Source of the DNA: Megasphaera stantonii
GTDB lineage: Bacteria; Bacillota; Negativicutes; Veillonellales; Megasphaeraceae
NCBI RefSeq assembly: GCF_003367905.1
Contig: NZ_CP029462.1
Location: 558,001 to 622,000 of the forward strand
Length of the DNA: 64,000 bases
Direction: 5' to 3'
Shown: positions 19,642 to 27,339 of the stretch, in pieces
Layout: the number at the start of each line of letters is the position of its first letter
Numbering within the stretch: position 1 is the first letter of the stretch
Made by a program: the position numbers and the translations under genes
The notes under the pieces: model-generated
The model's input: only the letters and a program-made list of their open reading frames with translations
What the model was told of the DNA's origin: nothing
The model's database searches: none

Positions 19642-20817
19642 TTAAACATAATTACATACACGAGCAATTGCTATTTCCATAAAACCTAGTGCTTCTGATT
19701 TTGTCTGCTTGCCATTAGCTACCTCAATCGTCAAATCAAGCAATTCTTTACCCAATTCTTCAATTGTTTTTTGTCCGTAAATTACAGGACTAGCATTGAA
19801 ATCCATGTTATCTTCCATCTTCTCATACGTGAGCTTATTGCCAGTAAGTTTGATAACAGGACAAATAGGATTGCCCATGACATTTCCTCGTCCCGTTGTA
19901 AAGACAACAACTTGGCAGCCGCCTGCAACCATCCCCGCTACAGACGAAAAGTCATTTCCCGGCGTATCCATGATAACCAGGCCTTTTTCATCAATTTGTT
20001 TAGCATAATCATATACGGCATTGATTTCTCGGTGACCACCTTTATGAATACATCCTAAAGATTTTTCTTCCAATGTAGTCAAGCCGCCGGCTTTGTTACC
20101 TGGAGACGGATTGCCTTCCCGAACTTCTTCACCAACGAGCTGAAGCGCTTTTTCATAGCGATGAACAATTTCGAAAATACGATTACGAACCTCTTCATTC
20201 TTAGCACGTCGAGCCAAAATGTGTTCAGCCCCAATAAATTCTGTTGTTTCACTCAAAATAGAAGTAGAACCTAAATCAACCAAACGGTCGCTCAGATCAC
20301 CAACTACCGGATTGGAAGCCAATCCCGACGTAGGGTCAGAGCCACCGCAGTTCGTACCTACAATTAAATGGGAAATATCAAATTCTTCCCGCTGAACCAT
20401 GCTGGCTTCAATTACCATCTCTCTGGCATATCGTACAGCCTTTTCTACAGCCTTGATCGTTCCGCCAGATTCTTGAATGATAACCTGCTTAATAGGCTTA
20501 TTTGTCCGTTCTTGAATGGCTTTGACAACCAAATCCATCTGACAGTTTTCACAACCTAACGATATAACAACAGTACCATAAATATTAGGATTAGCAGCGA
20601 AACCTGCCATTATATCCATTGTAAGCTGTTGGTCAGACGGAACTTGGGAACAGCCATTTTGATTATGAAAAGTGACTGTACCCTGAACCTGCTGAGAAAC
20701 AATACGGGCTGTATCAGTTGCACAAACACTTGCCGGTAATACTAACACGTAATTGCGTACGCCAACGCGGCCATCCGGTCTTTTATATCCGGCGAATTTA
20801 CAATACAAGTGCAACAC
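19642..20817 (-). CDS. UxaA/GarD-family dehydratase large subunit, 5' end displaced by IS30-type element
   Basis: Catalytic large domain of the altronate/galactarate dehydratase family. Motifs seen are GYKRPDGRVGVRNYV, VISLGCENCQ, GTNCGGSDPTSG and VAGGCQVVVFTTGRG, with Cys residues that would hold iron or a cluster. The IS30-type element sits after codon 5. The original start is the ATG at 21902, behind AAAGGAGGAG, reading MNFLG, and deleting the element plus one GG restores 387 codons. What remains can begin only at a weak in-element GTG (20817), giving MLHLYCKFAGY. Activity depends on reinitiation. It would pair with the small subunit at 21917. Confidence 0.85.
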   Translation of the reverse strand: MLHLYCKFAGYKRPDGRVGVRNYVLVLPASVCATDTARIVSQQVQGTVTFHNQNGCSQVPSDQQLTMDIMAGFAANPNIYGTVVISLGCENCQMDLVVKAIQERTNKPIKQVIIQESGGTIKAVEKAVRYAREMVIEASMVQREEFDISHLIVGTNCGGSDPTSGLASNPVVGDLSDRLVDLGSTSILSETTEFIGAEHILARRAKNEEVRNRIFEIVHRYEKALQLVGEEVREGNPSPGNKAGGLTTLEEKSLGCIHKGGHREINAVYDYAKQIDEKGLVIMDTPGNDFSSVAGMVAGGCQVVVFTTGRGNVMGNPICPVIKLTGNKLTYEKMEDNMDFNASPVIYGQKTIEELGKELLDLTIEVANGKQTKSEALGFMEIAIARVCNYV

Positions 20818-21888
20818 CTATAAAAAATGACACATAGGTTTCTGATATAATAATGCTACCAAACAAAATCTATATCTCGGAGGAAACCTATGTGCCACTA
20901 TCATCATCTTACTCTATCTGAACGAGAAAATCTACTCTTTTTTCGCGCGCAGTCCTATTCTATCTCTCGAATTGCGGCGGCCCTCGGCCGAGATAAATCC
21001 ACGATCTCACGGGAACTACGCAGAAATACAGTGAACGGCAAGTATCTGCCCATCACCGCACAACAACAGTATGCCCGCCGCCGTAAGGCATGCAAGCCTC
21101 ACAAGCGGTTAGAGAATGCCGAGCTATTCGCATTGGTTAAAAATCTCTTCCTGGTGCATCATTGGTCCCCAGAAGAAATTGCCGGACGCTTGCAGCTGGA
21201 ACATCAGAAGGCACTCCTTAGCTATGCAACGATTTACCGCGCCATATATGCCGGTATGTTTGATGAAACGTCGTCCTCCCATGGGTCCCGCGGTGCGGTC
21301 CGCCGCTTGCGGCATCATGGAAAATCCCGGCATACCCGGCAATATCAGGAACGACGGGGTTCTATTCCCATCTCTCACGATATTTCGGAACGGCCAGCAG
21401 GAGCCGCTAACCGCTCCCGGCGAGGACATTGGGAATGTGATACCATAGCAGGAAAGACAGGAAAAGCCTGTCTGGTTACGTTGGTAGATAGAAAGAGCCG
21501 GTATCTGGTAGGAGGCAAAGCAGCCAAAAAGACAGCACAAGCCGTCAATACGGTATTGCTTCAGGTACTGCAAGGGCAACCTGTAAAAAGCCTTACGCCG
21601 GACAGAGGAAAAGAGTTCGCCCATCATGCCGCTGTCACGGAGGCCTTGAACGGCGTGCCGTTTTATTTCCCGCCGCCGCATCAGCCCTGGCAGCGGGGAA
21701 GCAACGAAAATACCAATGGCCTAGTCCGAGAGTATTTCCCGAAAGGGACGGACATCACACTCGTTCCAGAAGCCTATGTGCAAGCTGTTTTTGCAGAACT
21801 AAATCGCCGTCCCCGAAAATGTTTAGGATACAAAACGCCATACGAAGTACATTACTCTAAAAAGTTGCACTTAGCTTGACAATTCGCC
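20791..21888 (+). mobile_element. IS30-family insertion sequence, 1098 bp
   Basis: The termini are GGCGAATTTACAATACAAGT from 20791 and, read inward from 21888, GGCGAATTGTCAAGCTAAGT. They are about 25-bp imperfect inverted repeats, both ending in GTGCAAC. The flanks carry a 2-bp duplication (CC at 20789-20790 and 21889-21890). The element lies within codon 5 of the UxaA large-subunit gene, in the opposite orientation to it. Length and short duplication fit the IS30 family. Confidence 0.92.
20890..21879 (+). CDS. IS30-family transposase
   Basis: A 329-residue DDE transposase. The N-terminal helix-turn-helix is HLTLSERENLLFF with ISRIAAALGRDKSTISREL. The catalytic triad is Asp in GHWECDTIAG, Asp in SLTPDRGKEF and Glu in RGSNENTNGLVREYFPKGTD, the IS30 signature. 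The ORF is intact and follows GGAGGAAACCT. The stop lies 9 bp from the element end. Confidence 0.95.
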   Translation: MCHYHHLTLSERENLLFFRAQSYSISRIAAALGRDKSTISRELRRNTVNGKYLPITAQQQYARRRKACKPHKRLENAELFALVKNLFLVHHWSPEEIAGRLQLEHQKALLSYATIYRAIYAGMFDETSSSHGSRGAVRRLRHHGKSRHTRQYQERRGSIPISHDISERPAGAANRSRRGHWECDTIAGKTGKACLVTLVDRKSRYLVGGKAAKKTAQAVNTVLLQVLQGQPVKSLTPDRGKEFAHHAAVTEALNGVPFYFPPPHQPWQRGSNENTNGLVREYFPKGTDITLVPEAYVQAVFAELNRRPRKCLGYKTPYEVHYSKKLHLA

Positions 21889-21916
21889 CCTAAAAAGTTC
21901 ATGTCATCTCCTCCTT

Positions 21917-22201
21917 TTAACCCAGATCTTCTCGAACATTTTTAACATTATGGACGTGAACATGTTCACCTTTTTTTACCAATCCGGCAGCATGTCCAAT
22001 ATGTTCTCCATATTTTACAATCGGTTCATCATCAGCAATATCCCGAATAGCAAATTTGTGGTAAATTTGAATGTCTTCAGCTGCAGTTAACTCGACAGCT
22101 TCCTTTTCAAAATTCAAATATGTAATGAGATCGCCTTTCTTGATCTGTTCAATTGCTACAGCAACATTGTCCTTTGGATCAATAATCATACCGTTAATCA
22201 T
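21917..22201 (-). CDS. UxaA-family dehydratase small subunit (SAF domain)
   Basis: A 94-residue SAF-domain protein equal to the N-terminal part of altronate/galactarate dehydratases, here encoded separately from the large domain. Recognisable stretches are DNVAVAIEQIKKGD and the C-terminal GEHIGHAAGLVKKGEHVHVHN, which has the His residues conserved in this domain. ATG 22201 follows AGGAGGCG. The stop precedes the original large-subunit ATG (21902) by 14 bp, so the two were one operon until the IS30-type insertion. The split two-subunit form is common in sugar-acid gene clusters. Confidence 0.88.
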   Translation of the reverse strand: MINGMIIDPKDNVAVAIEQIKKGDLITYLNFEKEAVELTAAEDIQIYHKFAIRDIADDEPIVKYGEHIGHAAGLVKKGEHVHVHNVKNVREDLG

Positions 22202-22251
22202 GTCTTATTTCGCCTCCTATTTTATATCCATATACACATACAACAATTAGT

Positions 22252-22290
22252 ATTCTATCCAAGACATCTGAAAAACGTCTTGGATAGAAT
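22252..22290. terminator. inverted repeat between MFS and UxaA small-subunit genes
   Basis: Perfect 14-base arms, ATTCTATCCAAGAC (22252-22265) and GTCTTGGATAGAAT (22277-22290), just downstream of the MFS stop. The minus-strand flank is only moderately T-rich (ACTAATTGTTG), so this may be a partial terminator or an RNA-stabilising stem within an operon. Confidence 0.55.
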
Positions 22291-22297
22291 ATATTTT

Positions 22298-23584
22298 TTA
22301 CGATTCCTGCTTTTTAAATGCTGCAAACAGTATCAAAGACAAAACACAACCTACTAAAACAGTGATCCCCATAAAGTAGAATCCACCGACAAAACTGCCT
22401 GTATAATCTTTTATCCAACCAATCGCAATAGGCGCAATAAATCCGCCCAAATTACCAATAGCATTGATAAAAGCAATACCAGTAGCCGCAGCACCACCTA
22501 CAAGAAACATTGGCGGAATTGTCCAAAAAATAGGCATGCAACCATAGAAGCCAATAGCACTGATAGAGATGAGAGCAATAGAAACACCTAATCCACTATT
22601 CAGAGCACCGCAAATAACCAAACAACCACCAGCTAATATCATGGCTCCAATCATATGCCACTTACGTTCCATATGCTTGTCAGAACTCCAGCCAATTGCC
22701 AGCATACCAACAGCTGCAACCACAAAAGGAACAGCACTAATCAAGCCAATCGTTGTAGTAGCCAGATCTCCACCAAAAGACTTAACAATCTGTGGAAGCC
22801 ACATATTTACACCAAATACACCAATAACCTGAGATACATAAATAATGGCCAAAATCCAAACCTTAGGATTCAGCATAGCTTGGAAAGTAGAAACCTTTTC
22901 TTTTGCTACAACTTGTTGCTTTTCTTTTTCCAATTCGTCAATCAAAAAATTTCTTTCTTCGGCAGTTAGCCAGTTAGCCTTTGAAGGATTATCAGTTAAA
23001 TACGACAATGCAATCAAACCAACAATAACCGTTGGGGCACCTTCTAAAATGAACATCCATTGCCACCCTGCTACCCCCATCATTCCGTCTAACGTAAGCA
23101 GCCAACCAGATACTGTCGAACCAATCATCAAAGCTAATGGTTGAGCAAACATGAAACGAGACGTAATTGATCCTCTATATTCTGCTGGAAACCATTGTGT
23201 CAAATAAAAAATAACGCCTGGAAAAAAGCCAGCTTCTACCGCTCCAAGTAGAAAACGCACCACTAAAAATTGTGTTGTAGTTGTAATAAATGCCATGCTA
23301 GCAGAAATACAGCCCCATACAGCTAACAACAACCCCAACCAGATTCTTGCCCCATATTTATTTAACCCTAAATTACTAGGAACGCCAAAAATTAAATACC
23401 CAATAAATAATATACCAGCGCCATAACCAAAAGTAGTGGCAGTCAATCCAAGATCTCTATTCATCTCCAAAGCAGCAAACCCTAAGTTAACGCGGTCAAT
23501 ATAGTTAAGCAAATAACAAAGTACTAAAAAGGGAATTAAACGCCAGGTTACTTTTGTAAATACCCTCTGTTTCATTTCTTCCAT
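22298..23584 (-). CDS. MFS transporter, ACS (sugar-acid symporter) family
   Basis: Twelve-helix carrier of 428 aa. Helix 1 has NYIDRVNLGFAALEM, the classic ACS start; the helix 4-5 region has EAGFFPGVIFYLTQWFPAEY; and the C-half has AFINAIGNLGGFIAPIAIG. Family members import glucarate, galactonate, hexuronates, phthalate or similar organic anions with protons. The gene lies 22 bp after the IlvD-type dehydratase, in the same operon, so the substrate is probably the acid that enzyme dehydrates. Confidence 0.92.
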   Translation of the reverse strand: MEEMKQRVFTKVTWRLIPFLVLCYLLNYIDRVNLGFAALEMNRDLGLTATTFGYGAGILFIGYLIFGVPSNLGLNKYGARIWLGLLLAVWGCISASMAFITTTTQFLVVRFLLGAVEAGFFPGVIFYLTQWFPAEYRGSITSRFMFAQPLALMIGSTVSGWLLTLDGMMGVAGWQWMFILEGAPTVIVGLIALSYLTDNPSKANWLTAEERNFLIDELEKEKQQVVAKEKVSTFQAMLNPKVWILAIIYVSQVIGVFGVNMWLPQIVKSFGGDLATTTIGLISAVPFVVAAVGMLAIGWSSDKHMERKWHMIGAMILAGGCLVICGALNSGLGVSIALISISAIGFYGCMPIFWTIPPMFLVGGAAATGIAFINAIGNLGGFIAPIAIGWIKDYTGSFVGGFYFMGITVLVGCVLSLILFAAFKKQES

Positions 23585-23606
23585 TGGACTATGCCTCCAT
23601 CAACAT

Positions 23607-25295
23607 TTATAAATTTTTTAGCTTATCGTATTGAACAACTGCACCTTGTGCACCAGAACCAGCAATTTTGCAATATAAACCTAACCAACCTTTTTTGAAC
23701 TTAGGTTCCGGCCTTTTCCACTCAGCCAACCGTTTCGTTATTTCTTCATCATTTACAAGAAGATTCAATGAGCGGTTTTCAACATCAATTTCAATACGAT
23801 CACCATTTTTTACAATAGCAATAGGACCGCCTTCAGCAGCTTCTGGAGAAATATGTCCTACAAAACATCCATTATTTGTACCGCTAAAACGTCCATCTGT
23901 AATCAAAGCAGTTGTTTTAGCCAAACCTCTACCATATAAATACTTCATGGCCTTGAACATTTCGCGCATGCCTGGGCCGCCTTTAGGCCCTTCATAACGG
24001 ATAACTACAACATGACCATCTCGAACCTTACCAGCTAAAATTGCTTCTTCAGCCGCTTCTTCAGAATCAAAACATATTGCTTCTCCTTCAAAATGCTGCA
24101 GGCTCTTATCAAACGCTCCTGGTTTTGTAATACCTGTATCCGGAGCCAAATTACCGCGAAGAACAGCCACTCCACCTTCATACCCAAAAGGTTCATCCAT
24201 CGTTTTAATAATATTATTATTTTTAGGATACTGATATACGTGACTCTCTGTATTTTCCGCTACGGTATGAGCCGTAACTGTCATCGCATTCGTATAAATG
24301 ATGGAACTCATTTCTTCAAGCAGTTTGCTGACCCCACCAGCTTGATAAAAATCAATCATGTTATATTCTGAAGCAGGATTAATCTTAGCTAACTGCGGCG
24401 TATGTCTAGATAATTCATCAAATTCCGACAAAACATCAATATCTAGCTCTGCTTCACGAGCAATAGCAGTTAAATGCATAACTGCATTGGTACTTCCACT
24501 CATGGCCAAACAAATTTTAATCGCATTGCGAATACTTTCATTTGTAATAACTTGCCGAGCAGTAATTCCTTTTTCAACAAGTTCCATGATTTTTATGCCG
24601 GTAGCTTCTGCAATAGATAATCTGGCAGCTGAATAAGCTGGAATAATACCTCCATCAGGCAAGGTCATACCTAACGCTTCGGAAAGTGCACACATCGTGT
24701 TTGCGGTTCCTAAATACGAACAAGAACCACATGTTGGACAGGATAAATTTTCTAATGTTCTATATTCTTTCTCTGTAATTCTATTAGCAGACAACATGCC
24801 ATATGCTTCTGTACTTGAAGTCTGGTCAGATTTTCTGCCATCAAACACTATTCCACCTTCCATTGGTCCGCCAGGCAATAAAATGCAGGGAATATCTAAA
24901 CGAGCTGCTGCCATCAACATGCCTGGAACAATCTTATCGCAGGAACCTAATAATACGAGTCCGTCGAATAAATTAATCTGAGCCATCGATTCAACAGAAT
25001 TAGCTATCAGTTCTCGAGACGGCAAAATATAATGCATACCATCATGACCTTGCGCAAAACCGTCACAACCACCAATAACACCAAATTCAACAGGAGTACC
25101 TCCAGCTCGATAGATTCCATCTTTTACTCGTTGCGCCACCTGTCTCAAATTAAAATGTCCTGGAACACATTCACTCCATGCATTAGCTATACCAATAATT
25201 GGACGTTTTAAATCATCTGTAGAAAATCCCATTGATTTATACGTAGCACGATAATATTGGTTGTGCAATCCTTCGAGAATTTTTTCACTTCTCAT
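23607..25295 (-). CDS. IlvD/Edd-family sugar-acid dehydratase
   Basis: A 562-residue Fe-S dehydratase of the dihydroxyacid-dehydratase/6-phosphogluconate-dehydratase family. Cluster Cys are in GGCDG, LGSCDKIVPGML and LSCPTCGSCSYLGTANTM; the C-terminal part has TDGRFSGTNNGCFVGHISPEAAEGG. Context (MFS carrier, UxaA subunits, YjhG, aldolases) argues for a sugar-acid substrate such as an aldonate rather than valine/isoleucine synthesis; no other ilv gene is nearby. ATG 25295 follows AGGAGGAG. It is first in its operon, behind the operator-bearing promoter at 25323-25388. Confidence 0.9.
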   Translation of the reverse strand: MRSEKILEGLHNQYYRATYKSMGFSTDDLKRPIIGIANAWSECVPGHFNLRQVAQRVKDGIYRAGGTPVEFGVIGGCDGFAQGHDGMHYILPSRELIANSVESMAQINLFDGLVLLGSCDKIVPGMLMAAARLDIPCILLPGGPMEGGIVFDGRKSDQTSSTEAYGMLSANRITEKEYRTLENLSCPTCGSCSYLGTANTMCALSEALGMTLPDGGIIPAYSAARLSIAEATGIKIMELVEKGITARQVITNESIRNAIKICLAMSGSTNAVMHLTAIAREAELDIDVLSEFDELSRHTPQLAKINPASEYNMIDFYQAGGVSKLLEEMSSIIYTNAMTVTAHTVAENTESHVYQYPKNNNIIKTMDEPFGYEGGVAVLRGNLAPDTGITKPGAFDKSLQHFEGEAICFDSEEAAEEAILAGKVRDGHVVVIRYEGPKGGPGMREMFKAMKYLYGRGLAKTTALITDGRFSGTNNGCFVGHISPEAAEGGPIAIVKNGDRIEIDVENRSLNLLVNDEEITKRLAEWKRPEPKFKKGWLGLYCKIAGSGAQGAVVQYDKLKNL

Positions 25296-25322
25296 CGTTT
25301 CAGACTCCTCCTTTTTTCTTAA

Positions 25323-25388
25323 ATACGTATTATTTCGTATATTCGTCTTTATGCCACTAGTATATCACTTGAAGCACATTAATATCAA
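25323..25388 (-). promoter_or_regulatory. promoter and operator of the IlvD-type dehydratase operon
   Basis: On the minus strand, TTGATA (25383-25388), an 18-bp spacer and TATACT (25359-25364). About 12 bp into the transcript lies the shared dyad, ATACGTATTATTTCGTAT on the plus strand (25323-25340), with a third ACG half-site at 25344-25346. Its position downstream of the start point suits a repressor or roadblock. Confidence 0.7.
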
Positions 25389-25520
25389 TACATGGCTTCC
25401 AATATATTTTTTTAATATCGCATTTTAATTTTTAATACAAATAAATCATTAGTATACCAAACAATTACGATATTTAGTAATTTTAAAATCTAATTGTGTT
25501 AAAAATTATCACTAAAAAAG

Positions 25521-25552
25521 AAAAAACGAGCCCAATTATATATTTGAACTCG
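25521..25552 (-). terminator. terminator of the MaoC gene
   Basis: On the minus strand, CGAGTTCAA pairs with TTGGGCTCG (two G-T pairs) and is followed by TTTTTTC. It ends the acyl-CoA dehydrogenase-MaoC transcript. Confidence 0.75.
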
Positions 25553-25601
25553 ATTTTCCCCTTTCGGATACAGTATCAGCAACCCATTAATTCAGACATT
25601 G

Positions 25602-26018
25602 TTATTTTTTTAACATAACAGCCTTTCCGTCAGTTACAACAACGCCATCTTGATTTGTTACGACAGTACTCAAAATAAGACGGTGTTTTTCAGGAATCTT
25701 TTCGATGATAGTCGCCGTGCAGGTAATCGTGTCGCCGATGCGTACGGGAGCTTTGAATTTCAATTCTTGGGAGCAATAAATCGGCGTACCGCCGTGCATG
25801 GCTTTCGTCATCGTCGTCGAAATGATGCCAGCAGAAATCATGCCGTGGGCAATACGGCCCTTAAACATCGATTCTTTAGCGATTTGTTCGTTGACGTGCA
25901 TGGGGTTGAAATCACCTGTAATACCAGCAAAGGCATATACGTCCGATTCACTGATTGTCTTGCCGAAGGTAGTCGTGTCGCCTACCTGCATTTCATCATA
26001 CGTTAATTCTTCCTTCAT
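25602..26018 (-). CDS. MaoC-family (R)-specific enoyl-CoA hydratase
   Basis: A 138-residue hot-dog-fold hydratase. The hydratase-2 motif is intact: Asp36 and His41 in GDFNPMHVNEQIA, followed by FKGRIAHGMISAG. It hydrates trans-2-enoyl-CoA to (R)-3-hydroxyacyl-CoA or runs the reverse. It follows the acyl-CoA dehydrogenase by 54 bp and ends in its own terminator, so the two are probably co-transcribed and act on the same chain-elongation or butyrate intermediates. GC content is higher than in the sugar-acid genes on either side. Confidence 0.92.
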   Translation of the reverse strand: MKEELTYDEMQVGDTTTFGKTISESDVYAFAGITGDFNPMHVNEQIAKESMFKGRIAHGMISAGIISTTMTKAMHGGTPIYCSQELKFKAPVRIGDTITCTATIIEKIPEKHRLILSTVVTNQDGVVVTDGKAVMLKK

Positions 26019-26072
26019 GATGCATCACCTTTCTATCATACCATACAATGGCAACCATAAGCGCGGAATGGC

Positions 26073-27212
26073 TCACCGCAGCAAGCTGCCGGAAATGACC
26101 ATGCGTTGTACCTGGTTCGTTCCTTCGTAAATCTGCGTAATCTTCGCGTTGCGCAGCAGCCGTTCTACCGGGTATTCGCGCGTGTAACCGTAGCCGCCGA
26201 AGATCTGTACGGCATCCGTAGCGATAGCCATGGCCGCATCGGAAGCGTACATCTTAGCCATAGCGGCTTCTTTAGAATAGGGAAGGCCTGCGCCTTTCAA
26301 ATATGCAGCGCGGTACGTCAGCAGACGAGCGGCGTCGAGACGGGTCGCCATGTCAGCCAGCATAAAAGAAACGCCCTGGAACTTACTGATCGGTTTGCCG
26401 AACTGCGTCCGTTCTTTTGAGTATTGAACGGCCGCTTCCAGTGCCGCCTGAGCAATACCTAGAGCTTGAGCAGCTACGCCGATACGACCGCCATCTAAAG
26501 ATGTCATGGCAATTTTAAAGCCCTTGCCTTCTTCGCCGAGAAGATTTTCTTTTGGTACAACGACGTCCTGGAATACTAATTCCATCGTCTGAGAACCATG
26601 AATACCCAATTTATGTTCCTTTTTGCCAAAAGTAAAGCCCGGCATGCCTTTTTCCAAAATGAAAGCGGAAATGCCTTTTGTACCCTGAGACTTATCGGTC
26701 ATGGCAAATACGACGTAAATATCAGCGGCTCCGCCATTGGTAATAAATATTTTGCTGCCGTTCAGCACGTAGTGGTCACCGACTTTTTCAGCATGAGACT
26801 GCTGTTGTGCCGAATCGGTGCCGGCATTGGGTTCTGTCAAGCCGAAAGCGCCTAATTTCGTGCCTTCTGCCAAGGGAACCAAGTATTTTTGTTTTTGTTC
26901 TTCCGTGCCGTATGTAAAAATAGGCCATGCGCAAAGGGACACAGACGCAGCGTAGCTGCAGGCAATGGAATCATCTACGCGAGCCAATTCTTCATTTGCG
27001 AGAATATAGCTCATGTAGTCTCCGCCGCCTCCGCCGTATTCTTCCGGAAAGAAAATCCCCATTAAGCCCAATTCGCCGAGTTTATCGACGATGCTGCGGT
27101 CAAATACTTCTTCTTCGTCACGCTGGTGGACTGTCGGCGCAATTTCCTTTTCGGCAAAATCGCGGACCATTTTGGTTATCATTTTTTGTTCATCTGAAAG
27201 CTGGAACTCCAT
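26073..27212 (-). CDS. bcd: acyl-CoA dehydrogenase, butyryl-CoA dehydrogenase type
   Basis: FAD enzyme interconverting butyryl-CoA (or another short acyl-CoA) and crotonyl-CoA. Its 379 residues are typical. Recognisable parts are FGLTEPNAGTDSAQQQ, KIFITNGGAADIYVVFAMTD, LDGGRIGVAAQALGIAQAAL and IFGGYGYTREYPVERLLRNA; the catalytic base is Glu363 in IYEGTNQVQ. The sequence strongly resembles the Megasphaera elsdenii enzyme as I remember it. In such bacteria it usually works with EtfAB, which is not in this window. It could accept other acyl-CoAs. Confidence 0.93.
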   Translation of the reverse strand: MEFQLSDEQKMITKMVRDFAEKEIAPTVHQRDEEEVFDRSIVDKLGELGLMGIFFPEEYGGGGGDYMSYILANEELARVDDSIACSYAASVSLCAWPIFTYGTEEQKQKYLVPLAEGTKLGAFGLTEPNAGTDSAQQQSHAEKVGDHYVLNGSKIFITNGGAADIYVVFAMTDKSQGTKGISAFILEKGMPGFTFGKKEHKLGIHGSQTMELVFQDVVVPKENLLGEEGKGFKIAMTSLDGGRIGVAAQALGIAQAALEAAVQYSKERTQFGKPISKFQGVSFMLADMATRLDAARLLTYRAAYLKGAGLPYSKEAAMAKMYASDAAMAIATDAVQIFGGYGYTREYPVERLLRNAKITQIYEGTNQVQRMVISGSLLR

Positions 27213-27267
27213 TATTCTGTTATCCCCTTTCTCCCTTAATGAATTTTGTTTATATAATCAAGTAATT

Positions 27268-27323
27268 AGAAGCTCTGCCGGTGCGAAAGATGGAGCGTTT
27301 ATCATTGCGTGGACAGAGCTTCT
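27268..27323. terminator. inverted repeat between the pyruvate:ferredoxin oxidoreductase and acyl-CoA dehydrogenase genes
   Basis: Ten-base perfect arms, AGAAGCTCTG (27268-27277) and CAGAGCTTCT (27314-27323), around a long loop. The T-run is clear only in plus orientation; on the minus strand the stem is followed by AATTACTTG. It is a probable but weak terminator. Confidence 0.45.
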
Positions 27324-27339
27324 TTTTACTTAATTACCC

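Noticed and set aside
23607-25295. ilvD for branched-chain amino-acid synthesis
   Set aside because: No other ilv or leu gene is near, and the operon contains a sugar-acid-type carrier and catabolic operator.
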